Assembly (NCBI GenBank): GCA_037441725.1
Contig: JBBIRT010000021.1
Location: forward strand, 1-30,014
Source of the DNA: JBBIRT01 sp037441725
Lineage (GTDB): Bacteria; Desulfobacterota; BSN033; UBA1163
DNA: 30,014 nt
Direction of reading: 5' to 3'
The notes beneath the pieces were generated by a model, which saw only the letters and a list, made by a program, of their open reading frames with translations, made no database searches and was not told where the DNA came from. Position numbers and translations under genes: made by a program. Below, one piece after another: positions 1-8,630 of the stretch (position 1 is the first letter of the stretch; every line of letters begins with the position of its first letter).

Positions 1-1040
1 ATGCCTCTGGCCGAGGCGCTCTCGATCCCAGCCAATGAGCATTATCTGGAGGAGGCGTTGGACCCGCCTATTGGTTTTACAATCCATGTCTCTTTCGGAG
101 GGCTACCAGTGAGATCGAACGTATTTTGGGACAGTCAATGAATCATACAACTGTCCATAAACGTCTGCCAGCTTTGGCGCAAGAGCATTGTCCCTTTGGA
201 GAGATGAAAGGCACTGCCTTTCGTTTCTTGATTGTTGATGGGCGAAGGTCCATTTGCAAGGCCCTTTTGGTCAAGATCTTGGCCAAGCAGAGATGCGCTA
301 GGCCTTGGCCTCCCAGAAACCCTCTGGCCCCTTCGAACCCGAGGGATTTTGGATCAACACCAATGGTCCCAGATTCGAAAGGATCTTGAAGAGCGAATCG
401 ATTACCAAAAGCTCGAGGTCCTCTTCTCAGACGGAGGCCCCAGCATCGAGGTAAATCTCCTCCGAACAGGCATGGATCATCAGCGTTGCCAATGGTATGA
501 GAAGAGGGACTTTCCCTACACCCTCTATGCCGATGGCCTCAAGAAGACCGAACAGCTCCCTCTGCTCGAGAAGATAAACTCTATTCCTGCGATGCATTTC
601 ACCAAATCTCAATTGGAGCAACTTTTCCAGGAGGATCGTCCACTCATCGAACAAATCGCTCAGAAGACCCAACAAAGGATTTCAGGACTTATTGGATACC
701 CTGGATCCCAAGAGGTATCCAAAGGCCAGAGCTTATATTGTGAACGTCATGAGAAACCCGTAACCACTTTTCTCGCCTGGTGGCTCCATAAAGGAGAGAT
801 CATTTCCCTCAATACTAATGCCATCGGGTCTGCTTTCAGCCAGGTCTGCACTCGAATCAAAAAAGTTGGGAAGAGAAATGGTCCGAAAATGTTCTGCTAA
901 ACTGACTGAAGACCGCCTTTCATAAAATCTTTAAACCCAAACTCTGGTCTCACCTCTGGCTTGATAAGGAGAAACAGTTTCCAAAGATCCAATTGATTTC
1001 TGCCCAGGCTTCTTGTTACTGGTCAGAAAGTATCATGTAA
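1..1040 (+). pseudogene. Degenerate transposase (family not assigned)
   Basis: Reading several frames in turn gives one continuous transposase-like protein. From about 100 to 240 it reads frame 3 (ERILGQSMNHTTVHKRL, then MKGTAFRFLIVDG). It then reads frame 2 (AKVHLQGPFGQDLGQAEMR, a TAG at 299-301, ALASQKPSGPFEPEGFW), and frame 1 from about 370 (KLEVLFSDGGPSIEVNLL to NTNAIGSAFSQVCTRIKKV). Finally it reads frame 3 again (WEEKWSENVLLN, a TGA at 903-905, LKTAFHKIFKPKLW), ending at a TAA at 1038-1040. At least three frameshifts and two nonsense codons make it dead. The LFSDGG segment and the N-A-I-x-S-A-F-S-Q block look like catalytic-core pieces of a DDE transposase, but I cannot name the IS family with confidence. 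It probably extends left of the window. No terminal inverted repeats were found. Confidence 0.55.
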
Positions 1041-1075
1041 CTTTTGAACAATCACTATTAATGAATCTATTGAGG

Positions 1076-2717
1076 TCATTGTCCCTTGGCTCGCAATAGC
1101 ATTGTCTTGACCATTTGACTATAGAGCTGTGCTTTGGCATAGTATGTTAATGCCTCGCCATATAAAGCTAATTTTTTATTTACATCCGTTTCCAGATATG
1201 CGAAGACGGCCCGATCCATACCCAGCGAATATGCGGAAAACGCTTCATCGAGCTCGTCCATCACTGTTTGAACAAGTGAGACTGTCAAATATGGAGCATT
1301 CGCGTTCAAATCATGCTCAAATAATTCGATTGCATCCCAGTAGTAAGTTAATGCATCAATGTCTGCCTGGTCAGTAACCTCTTTTGGGTCTTTTCCCAAC
1401 TTGGTCCTTACGTACTCTCCTGTAGCATATGCAGGTAGGCCTTTGCCACTCGGCGTTCCTGTCTGTAGATAGGCGATCCGGTCTGCTGGAAAGAAGATAC
1501 TTTAGCTGACAGACGTGTGGTTATTAGAAGTGCCGGGTGCACCCGGCTCATTATAATGCCATTGTTTTGCAACGGCATCATACCAATCGTTTGATGCAAA
1601 CATGTTCTTGGCAAAGTTAAAATCTACGGAATTCGAAGCTGCCTCTTTGAGGAATTGAAAAACAGTATCATACCTAGGGTGGGTACCTATAAAGGTAAGC
1701 CAAAATGGGTTATCTGCTTGCAACGATGGATAGACCAGATGGTTTGTCTGCACCACCCACGGACCTGTTTCACCTACATCACCCGGCACCCTTAGGTTAT
1801 AATGATTTATTTCTATCAGAAACGACTTCAAAAACTGAAACGTTCCCCTGCGCATCGCTCATTACGAAACCTCCTGCGACGCCACCAAATGGAATAAATT
1901 TAATGTAGTTCACTGCCTCATCAGGTGACTTTGCCAATTGGGCCAGATAATGGAAATAGACTTCGGTAAGTCCCCAAGCTGGCTTATCAATGAGAATGGC
2001 AGTCATACTCCAGGCGAATCCATCGCTGTTCATAGCTGCGTTTCCGTTTATCCTTCCAGGCCAAGTCTGTGAAACAAAGCTGGACCCATCTTTAGGAAAG
2101 GCAATGAGAATTATATTGTCCATCCCTTCTGTAGAGACCATCGTGGTAATTCCGTGGATGGGTTTGCCGTCAGGTGTGGCTGAACCGGTTGCAGCAAAAG
2201 AGTTACATGAATGAAAGGCAGTCTCTTCTTCCGATGTACTCATGGATATGTCTTTTTATTGTGCCTGTATGCGTACCTCTGGCGGGTACGGATCACTCGG
2301 CCTCGCCCAGAGCTCAGTTGGGTATACCATGAGCAAGACCAAGTCATAGTAGCTCACTTTAAACCCCCTACTTCGGCATCCCGCTGCAATCCCTCGTATC
2401 CAATCTACAAGGGTGGGGTCGTATTTCCTGATATAGTAATTCCAAACTTTCATATCCTTTGTTACAGTTTCGCTACCATAGGCAGCATAAAGTTTGCTCT
2501 TGAATATAGCGACATTGTGAAAAATTGCAGGGGCAGTTTGCCGCCCATATTGCACACCCATTTCATAATTTGTCCCAGAAACGACAACCACTTGTGGGAA
2601 GCCTGTGGACATATAGGGTAGTTGTTTGGAAGCCGCATATGAGTCACAGGGTGCTTGAAAAACCATTAGCCAAAGCCCTACCATGAAAACGAATACGCAG
2701 AATATACTCTTCTTCAT
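1076..2717 (-). pseudogene. C45-family Ntn hydrolase / acyltransferase-like, broken
   Basis: The protein starts with a signal peptide (MKKSIFCVFVFMVGLWLMVF, then a polar AASK junction), so it would have been exported. A conserved N-terminal segment (GTNYEMGVQYGRQ) precedes the block SCNSFAATGSATPDGKPI, typical of C45 (acyl-CoA:6-aminopenicillanate acyltransferase-like) autoproteolytic hydrolases, where the Cys becomes the N-terminal nucleophile. The frame is interrupted by an in-frame TAA at 2256-2258 just before the Cys block, a frameshift near 1800-1815 (VFEVVSDR into NHYNLRVPGD), and a second in-frame TAA at 1502-1504. All sections otherwise align head to tail to the stop near 1076, so the gene decayed by point changes rather than large deletion. 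It stands alone between transposon remnants. Native substrate unknown. Family call fairly sure; pseudogene status depends on base accuracy. Confidence 0.75.
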
Positions 2718-3175
2718 AGTCGCCTCTTTTGATAGTTAATTCCGGTTTTGGAATCAATATAAGTTACTTTATGCACTGGTTTAATGTAGAACATTATAGC
2801 GACCAAATTTAATCTGATCCTCACTGAGCAGACATATCGAATCTTAAAATCCTTGGTAACCAAAAATTGGTACGGGACCCCTGACTACTGACTTTCCTTT
2901 TCCACAAATGAAAACAGAAAATTGGTGATCGTTTTGTTCCCCCTTATCAACCAATTCAAAATATTAATCTTATCACCCCCTTTTAAAGAATATTCCTCCT
3001 GTAAAAAATTTTATGTTGATGCATCCCGATTTGTTAAGGACATCAAGTGAGATTTCTGAAAAAGTGGAGGTTTTCCCAGTACTCTTCTTTTGGGAGCCTA
3101 TAGAAAGCTAATTTATGGAGTAAAGAACGTAATCTTCTGAGTTAATCTCTTCTTTTTTTCTCCTTTCTCTTTATC
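2718..3175. other. Non-coding, AT-rich spacer
   Basis: No open frame with recognisable protein similarity, RNA gene or clear repeat is visible on either strand. It should contain the former promoter of the C45-like pseudogene (upstream of 2717 on the - strand) and the distal flank of the IS1182 remnant, but I could not define either signal. Confidence 0.4.
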
Positions 3176-3859
3176 TCACCCTGTTGCTAAAAGTTCCACC
3201 TTCTGCTCCATCATCAAGAGAAGTTTGACCATCCTTTTAACATTCATCATAAAAAAGCCATGATAGCCTGAATGGCTACCTTGGCTTTACCCAAATACCG
3301 TGCTCGTCCTAACCCATGCCACTCCTTGCCTCCCCCAAATTGCCGCTCAATTAAGGAACGCTTCTTCAGGGCCTCCTTTCTCTCTGGATTCTCATCCAAA
3401 AGTTTCAACTGATAATCCTCACTCAAAAAGACCCGTACCCGCCCTTCGTTTAACGGTAAAAAATCCTCCCGACAAGGACAGTCCCGACACGATTCCACCG
3501 AGAAGTAGTAAAGATGCCCTTGCTCATAGGGACTCTTACCAATGGAAACCTGCTTGGCTGGACAAATCACTCGATCCCTCTTCATCTCGTACCGAAGCCG
3601 ATCCAAATTCTTCTACCTCTGCCGAGAAGGAATGGATGCCCTAACTGGCTCCTTCTCTGCTGTCTTCTCCTCATAAATCGCTTTACGATTTTCAACATTA
3701 TCATAATCATAAAAGCGCATCGGCCACCCCTGCCCCATACTCCATCCATTGCTTCCGCTCCTCGTCCAATAAAGAACGAACATTCAACTCCGGCCCCTTA
3801 TTCTCATTTCCCAAAAGCAAATCTCTAAAAGTCACAATCTCAATCTCATCACAACCCAT
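3176..3859 (-). pseudogene. IS1182-type transposase, C-terminal remnant
   Basis: The main fragment (3247-3606) carries the C-terminal signature of IS1182-group DDE transposases: a Cys-containing stretch (CRDCPCRED), then the block ERQFGGGKEWHGLGRARYLG followed by KVAIQAIMAF. Downstream the frame slips in a short T tract near 3248-3252. The other frame continues MMNVKRMVKLLLMMEQ to a TGA at 3176-3178, the normal end of such proteins. Upstream there is an in-frame TAG at 3613-3615 and another frameshift near 3720, beyond which an ATG-started segment (MGCDEIEIVTFRDLLLG) reaches 3859. The N-terminal half, with the first catalytic residues, is missing. The element is dead, and no terminal repeats were identified. 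Confidence 0.7.
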
Positions 3860-3884
3860 ATTTACCTTTTTTATTGCTTACAAC

Positions 3885-4371
3885 TCAAGCGGATTCCTTA
3901 GCGGATTTGACCAGGCAGCAGTAGGAGACGAAATCCTGGACCGAGGGGAAGCGGTGGATATCGTGAATTTCATAGAGGATGACCAGGCCGAGGATTCTTC
4001 CGATACCTGGGATGGATCGGATGCGGAAGTAGGAATCGGGATCATGGATCTTGGCGATCAGAGAGATTTCGTGTTCCAGGTGGGGAAGGATTTGATCGTA
4101 ATAGTCTAAGAGTTTGAGGTTAAGTTCAATACTCTTTCTGACACTCTCATCGGGGAATCTTTCAGCCATTCACTCTCTATTTGCTTTATAGGCTATTTTC
4201 TTTCCCATATCTGGGAGATTGTACTGGTAGTTGGTATTTTGGATATGGGCCAGAAGTTCTGCTCTTTTGAAGGACAATATCTCCTTCTTGACTGATGATG
4301 CAGAGGTACATGGACTTTGCATGAAGATCGATTCCGCAGTAAAATTGGTGTTGTTTGGTGTAGAAATTCAT
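3885..4371 (-). pseudogene. IS110-family transposase with internal deletion
   Basis: The start at 4371 gives MNFYTKQHQFYCGIDLHAKS, the first DEDD-motif region (GIDLHA) of IS110-type recombinases. After about 35 codons (EGDIVLQK) the sequence jumps, with a frame change, to a segment (KRAELLAHIQNTNYQYN, then GKKIAYKANRE and AERFPDESVRKSIELNL) that normally lies more than 100 residues further on. The second conserved domain follows (RIRSIPGIGRILGLVILYEI, then RFPSVQDFVSYCCLVKSAKE). It stops at 3885, just before the Ser-containing catalytic C-terminus. An internal deletion of roughly 110-130 codons plus C-terminal truncation is therefore visible. IS110 elements lack long inverted repeats, so the ends cannot be set. 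Confidence 0.8.
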
Positions 4372-4483
4372 ACCGACCTCCTTGGATAGATTTTTTATGT
4401 TGTGAATCATACCACTTTGCGGTATCCTAAGGGAGGCCTTAATGAGTATCAAGGCGCTCGAGTGGACGTTCATTCGTCTGCAT

Positions 4484-4532
4484 GCCTAACGGTCGCATCC
4501 TCGTGCCCGCCACTCAGCGCCGAGCGTTATGC
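4484..4532 (+). repeat. attC-like imperfect inverted repeat (left)
   Basis: GCCTAAC at 4484-4490 fits the integron R'' consensus RYYYAAC, and GTTATGC at 4526-4532 resembles R' GTTRRRY. The 12-nt arms GCCTAACGGTCG and (reverse complement of the right arm) GCATAACGCTCG match at 10 of 12 positions. A more GC-rich block begins immediately to the right. The inner L boxes are poor, so this could be a decayed attC or an unrelated hairpin. Confidence 0.4.
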
Positions 4533-4644
4533 AGGCGGATTGGAATTGTAATGAAAAAAGTTGTGACGGCATTTCAGAGAGGACAACCCTGTCGTATTGC
4601 TTGCTTTGTGGCACCCTTGAATATGGTGAGCGGGAACTTTTAGC

Positions 4645-5507
4645 ATGGATTCAGCCATCCTCACCGTCCTGATGATCCTCATCGCCACGATCGTCATGCT
4701 CATCACCGAGATCGTCCGCATAGACGTTGTTGCCATTCTTTGTATGTTGGCCCTGGGATGGAGCAGTGTGCTGACGCCCCAGAAAGCCCTCTCCGGTTTT
4801 ACGAGCAATGCTGTGATCGCCATGATGGCGGTGATGATTTTGGGGCAGGGTATTGCTAAAACCAGCCTCATGGATCTGTTCTCGCAGGCCTTCCTGAAAA
4901 GAGTGGGGACCAACAAGTCAAAGGTGATCGAGTTGATGTCAGTATCTGTGGGGATGTTATCAGGACTCATTCAGAAAATCGGTGCGGCGGCGCTTTTCCT
5001 ACCAGGCACTCTCAATATTTCACGACGGGGAAAAATCCCGGCATCGGCTTTGATTATGCCGATCGGTTTTGCCGCCATTCTGGGCGGCACATTGACCATG
5101 ATGGGCTCGGACCCACTGATTTTAATCAACGACCTGTTGCGCAACGCTGGCCTGGCGTCTTACGGATTGTTCAGCATCACCCCGGTGGGCATCCTGTCCT
5201 GATCTTTTTGGCCGTTGCCGTGCTCTCGAGCCTGTTCTCGCTCTTTATGTCCAATGTGGGCGCTATCGTCGTACTGGCGCCACTGGTGATGAGCATGGCG
5301 CAAATCGGCGGACTCGATCCCCGCCCCCTGGCCTTGCTGGCGGTGGTGTGCGCAGCGAACTCTTTCATTCTGCCTACCCACCAGGTGAATGTGCTGTTGA
5401 TGTCCGCAGGCGGCTATCGCAATGCAGATTACATCAAAGCCGGCAGCTGAATGACTTTGCTGTTTTTGCTGGTGGCGGTAACAGTTTTTTATGTTTTCTA
5501 TCTGTAA
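4645..5507 (+). pseudogene. SLC13/DASS-type permease, internally deleted
   Basis: The first part (4645-5202) is the N-terminal half of an SLC13-family anion permease: several hydrophobic helices, ALSGFTSNAVIAMMAVMILG, and the substrate/Na-site block MPIGFAAILGGTLTMMGSDP. It ends at a TGA at 5200-5202. The second frame resumes at once with the C-terminal half (LIFLAVAVLSSLFSLFMSN, then ALLAVVCAANSFILPTHQ and GGYRNADYIKAGS). An in-frame TGA at 5448-5450 splits off the last helix (MTLLFLLVAVTVFYVFYL), which ends at 5507. Family members of this type usually have about 200-300 more residues in the middle, often with TrkA-C/RCK domains, and those are absent. Loss of the middle, a frameshift and a nonsense codon make transport unlikely. 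The original substrate may have been sulfate or another anion, judging only by the neighbours. Confidence 0.75.
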
Positions 5508-5524
5508 TTCAAAAGGAGGAGCCT

Positions 5525-6976
5525 ATGCTACTCAAACATTTTTTCATCGGTAAGATCGCTCACAGCTCGTACATCCTCGCTTGCGGGCGCAGTTGTGCGG
5601 TGATCGATCCCCAGCGGGATGTGGAACTCTACATCTCGGAGGCCCGCGCGCTGGGGGTGGATATCACCCACATCTTAGAAACCCATCTCCATGCCGATTT
5701 CGTTTCGGGGCACATGGATCTGGCGCAAAAGACCGGGGCCAGGATCTATGTAGCGAAATCAGCAAAGTGTACTTTTGACCATATCCCTCTGTCAGAAGGC
5801 GACACCATTGAGTTGGAAGACATGGTGATCGAGGTTCTGGAAACGCCGGGCCACACCCCGGAACATCTCAGCTATGTCGTGATTGACAAATCCCGCTCCG
5901 ACAGCCCGGTTGGTGTGTTTGTGGGTGATACGCTCTTTGTCGGAGATGTGGGACGGCCCGACCTGTTTCCCAACATCGCCCAAGAGCTGGCAGGGCAACT
6001 CTACCACAGCCTGCATGATAAGCTGTTACAACTGCCCGATTATGTTGAGGTCTACCCAGCGCATGGGGCGGGTTCTCTGTGCGGTCGTGCTATGGGTGCC
6101 AAATGGACCAGCACCATTGGCTATGAGCGCAGATTCAACGCGGCGCTGCAAATTAAAGACAAGTCCATGTTTATCAAGTCGCTCACCGAGAACATGCCAC
6201 CCGCCCCCGATCATTTCAGCCGCTGCAGCGACATCAACCGGCACGGCCCGGCACGGCTGGCTGAACTTCCTGAGGTCGAGGTGTTGAGCGCAAGCCAGTT
6301 TCGAGAGCGCATGAGCGATCCCGAGGTGGTGGTGCTGGATACCCGCAGCTATCATGCGTATGCCGGTCTGCACATTCCCGGCGCCTGGCATCTCGATCTA
6401 AACGGCAATTTCCCCACCTTTGCCGGCTGGGTTCTGCCCACCGAAAAAGATGTGTTGCTGGTGGGGGATGACTATGGTAAGGCGCTGGAAGCCATCACCT
6501 GGGCCCGCCGGGTTGGGGTGGATCGCATCGTGGGCTACCTGGACGGCGGTATGGTAGCATGGTCTGCGGCAGGCTATGGGACAAGAAGCATCAAGTTGCT
6601 CTCCGCTGAAGATCTACACGAGATGATTACCGGCGATGTTGACTTTGTGCTGATAGATGTCCGTGCGCCGCAGGAATATGAGGACAACCACATCAGGGGC
6701 GCCATCAATATTCCAGTGGCGGACCTGCGCACCCGTTACAATGATTTAAACAGAGACGAAACAACCGTCCTTATCTGCAGCTCGGGCAATCGTTCCAGTC
6801 TCAGCGCCAGCATCCTCGAACAGCATGGATTCAAGAATGTATACAATGTTGCCGGTGGAATGACGGGCTATAGTGCGGCCGGTTATACACGGGATTGCCG
6901 GGCGTGTGTCAATCCACATGGTTCCAGATTCTTCACCAACTTTAGTGAAGTAAAAAAACACTGGGATGTAGAATAA
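5525..6976 (+). CDS. Persulfide dioxygenase-rhodanese fusion (CstB-like)
   Basis: A 483-residue cytoplasmic protein starting at the ATG behind AAAGGAGGAGCCT. Residues 1-240 are a metallo-beta-lactamase-fold persulfide dioxygenase. H54, H56 and D58 lie in THLHADF, H110 in TPGHTPEH, D135 in FVGDTLFVGD and H180 in YPAHG. The mono-iron set (H54, H110, D135) expected of ETHE1-type enzymes is present, and Phe after HxHxD is common in this subgroup. Residues 250-350 form a rhodanese fold without a Cys in its loop (VGDDYGK). Residues 357-455 form an active-type rhodanese with C418 in CSSGNRS. This order matches CstB, which oxidises persulfide and yields thiosulfate. It is followed four bases later by two YeeE/YedE genes, which suggests that sulfane sulfur is imported or exported and detoxified here. 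The domain call is firm; the exact reaction is inferred. Confidence 0.9.
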   Translation: MLLKHFFIGKIAHSSYILACGRSCAVIDPQRDVELYISEARALGVDITHILETHLHADFVSGHMDLAQKTGARIYVAKSAKCTFDHIPLSEGDTIELEDMVIEVLETPGHTPEHLSYVVIDKSRSDSPVGVFVGDTLFVGDVGRPDLFPNIAQELAGQLYHSLHDKLLQLPDYVEVYPAHGAGSLCGRAMGAKWTSTIGYERRFNAALQIKDKSMFIKSLTENMPPAPDHFSRCSDINRHGPARLAELPEVEVLSASQFRERMSDPEVVVLDTRSYHAYAGLHIPGAWHLDLNGNFPTFAGWVLPTEKDVLLVGDDYGKALEAITWARRVGVDRIVGYLDGGMVAWSAAGYGTRSIKLLSAEDLHEMITGDVDFVLIDVRAPQEYEDNHIRGAINIPVADLRTRYNDLNRDETTVLICSSGNRSSLSASILEQHGFKNVYNVAGGMTGYSAAGYTRDCRACVNPHGSRFFTNFSEVKKHWDVE

Positions 6977-6979
6977 AGA

Positions 6980-7513
6980 ATGGAGGAAAAGGTGAAGGAA
7001 TTTTTAACACAAGTGCGCTGGTTGCCCTATGCGGTTGGAATCAGTATCGGCATCCTGAGTTGGCTCACCTTTCTCATCTCCAAAAGGCCGATCGCCTGCT
7101 CGACCACATTTGCCAAACTGAGCGGCATGATTGAAATGCTGTTTCGGGGTGACAAAGTGGAGCACAAGCCTTACTACCAGAAGTTGCGACTGATTGTGGA
7201 TTGGCAGATGATGCTGGTGCTGGGCATTGTCATCGGCTCTTTCCTTTCGGCGCTGCTATCCGGTGATTTTCGCTGGCAGTGGGTCCCTTCAATTTGGGAA
7301 AGTGCCTTTGGCAGCGCACCCTTGTTGCGAGTCGGTGTAGCGCTGCTGGGAGGTGTTATCCTCGGTTTCGGCGCCCGTTGGGCCGGCGGATGTACCAGCG
7401 GGCATGGCATCAGCGGCACGCTGCAACTGGCTATTTCGAGCTGGATCTCTGCGATTTGCTTTTTCGTTGGTGGGATCCTGACGGCGCATCTGATCTTTAG
7501 ACTAATCGGTTAG
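6980..7513 (+). CDS. YeeE/YedE family sulfur transporter, first half
   Basis: A 177-residue inner-membrane protein with about four to five hydrophobic helices. Two motifs of the YeeE/YedE (DUF395; TsuA-like) family are present: SKRPIACSTTF with C40, and GARWAGGCTSGHGISG with C138. In characterised TsuA, conserved membrane Cys residues relay thiosulfate. The gene is half the length of a full TsuA (about 330-350 residues) and pairs with the next gene, 11 bases downstream, which supplies the other half. This is the PmpA/PmpB type of arrangement. It follows the persulfide dioxygenase gene after only three bases, so co-expression is likely. Substrate (thiosulfate or another sulfane-sulfur compound) is inferred from family and context. 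Confidence 0.85.
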   Translation: MEEKVKEFLTQVRWLPYAVGISIGILSWLTFLISKRPIACSTTFAKLSGMIEMLFRGDKVEHKPYYQKLRLIVDWQMMLVLGIVIGSFLSALLSGDFRWQWVPSIWESAFGSAPLLRVGVALLGGVILGFGARWAGGCTSGHGISGTLQLAISSWISAICFFVGGILTAHLIFRLIG

Positions 7514-7524
7514 CGGAGGGACAC

Positions 7525-8094
7525 ATGCAGACAAAGAATCCAGGAAAAGCGCATTTCAAGGACAAACCCACTTTGCTTTGGGGTTTGGTGTTTGGCATCG
7601 CGTTCGGCTTTCTGCTACAGAAAGGAGGCGCGACCAAGTACAATGTCATCATTGGGCAACTGTTGCTTACAGATTTCACTGTCCTGAAAATCATGCTTTC
7701 CGCTGTCCTGACCGGAATGATCGGGATCTATGCCATGAAGTCGTTGGGCTGGGTGCAACTGAATCCTAAATCTGGCTCGGTAAGCATGAACGTGATTGGC
7801 GGGTTAATCTTTGGGGTCGGCTTTGCAGTATTGGGCTATTGTCCTGGCACCATTGCGGGCGCCATTGGGAATGGCTACCTGGACGCGACCATGGGAGGCC
7901 TGGCGGGCATTTTGATTGGCGCTGGTCTTTTTGCCTCGCTCTATCCCCGGATCAGCCAGAGCATTTTGAAGAAAGGCGATTTCGGCGACCTGACCTTGCC
8001 ACGACTGTTCAAGGTCAACGATTGGGTCGTTGTTGTTCCAGTGGCCGGGCTGCTTCTTCTGTTGCTGTATTGGCTGGAACGGGCCGGTTTGTAA
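7525..8094 (+). CDS. YeeE/YedE family sulfur transporter, second half
   Basis: A 189-residue membrane protein starting at the ATG behind a GGAGGG site. The signature GYCPGTIAGAIGNGYLD (C106) and the segment GLVFGIAFGFLLQKGG are the standard second-half motifs of split YeeE/YedE transporters. Hydrophobic segments lie at roughly 17-33, 53-72, 88-115, 120-140 and 169-188. With the preceding gene it should form one sulfur-compound channel, and the two lie in a row behind a CstB-like enzyme. Base composition, like that of its two neighbours, is more GC-rich than the liv operon that follows. An attC-like repeat begins about 40 bp after the stop. Confidence 0.85.
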   Translation: MQTKNPGKAHFKDKPTLLWGLVFGIAFGFLLQKGGATKYNVIIGQLLLTDFTVLKIMLSAVLTGMIGIYAMKSLGWVQLNPKSGSVSMNVIGGLIFGVGFAVLGYCPGTIAGAIGNGYLDATMGGLAGILIGAGLFASLYPRISQSILKKGDFGDLTLPRLFKVNDWVVVVPVAGLLLLLLYWLERAGL

Positions 8095-8131
8095 CACGCC
8101 AGAGGAAAAAAACATACCTTCCTGACACATT

Positions 8132-8195
8132 GTATAACCAACGTTTCCAGCGGACGGTCCGCTGCGCGGCCCGCCGCTGAACCGGAGCGTTATTC
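8132..8195 (+). repeat. attC-like imperfect inverted repeat (right)
   Basis: Outer arms are GTATAAC (8132-8138) and GTTATTC (8189-8195), complementary at six of seven positions. Inner arms are CAGCGGACGG (8149-8158) and CCCGCCGCTG (8169-8178). Between the arms lie unpaired bases and a GC-rich loop. This R''-L''-loop-L'-R' layout and the 64-nt length are those of an integron attC site, in the same orientation as the left copy at 4484-4532. The R boxes deviate from strict consensus. No integrase gene lies in the window. Confidence 0.5.
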
Positions 8196-8630
8196 TCTCT
8201 TCTTAACGGAAATCCTCAATGCTTTACTCGATCTCATTTACTCTCTTTGTAAGTGAAAGTCTTAAAGTCAATATTTTCCTAACCTATCTAAAAATTTTTA
8301 CAGGAGTCCCATCAGAAAGACCCAAAAAATTTTTCGAGACCTGTGTGTATGTCCGAGAGGGAGACTCAACCGACCCTCCTATACCCTTGAAGATCAGGGT
8401 GGGATAACGACTCGTGGGGGAGAGGGGTGTGCACTTTTTGTGCTCCAGACACAGGAAAACATAGGGGAAAACCGCAAAATAGGACTATCCCTTGATCTTG
8501 AATTTTTCAAGCATTGACAAAGATTGGAGGATTGGATACAAAAATATGGTGAAGCTTGAATCTAAAGAGCATTCATGAGGTTTTGGGTTCGATCCCCATC
8601 AGCTTTCACCCATGAGGCTTTCGTTTTGGG
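8196..8630. other. Non-coding spacer, tRNA-like 3' end
   Basis: No credible protein gene. At 8584-8607 a TTGGGTTCGATCCCCAT stretch looks like the T-arm of a tRNA or tmRNA, followed by CAGCTTTCACCCA, but no matching 5' acceptor strand or anticodon arm was found upstream. A short direct repeat CATGAGG brackets it (near 8574 and 8611). The spacer is also the 3' flank of the livF gene. Confidence 0.35.

Noticed and set aside
1129..1377. Open frame on + strand opposite the C45-like pseudogene
   Set aside because: Shadow of the conserved - strand protein; no independent support.
1076..2717. Reassigned or recoded TAA/TAG/TGA codons explaining the in-frame stops seen in several genes
   Set aside because: All three stops end intact genes here (for example livG and oppB TAA, btuF TAG, tonB and btuD TGA), and the interrupted genes also carry frameshifts or deletions. 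Ordinary pseudogene decay or base error is simpler.
5348..5524. Upstream extension of the persulfide dioxygenase open frame
   Set aside because: The extension overlaps the SLC13 C-terminus in another frame; the ATG at 5525 has a strong AAAGGAGGAG site and starts the conserved domain.
8219..8407. 62-codon open frame on + strand
   Set aside because: Low-complexity sequence without recognisable motif, no convincing ribosome site, and it lies in the spacer next to the tRNA-like end.
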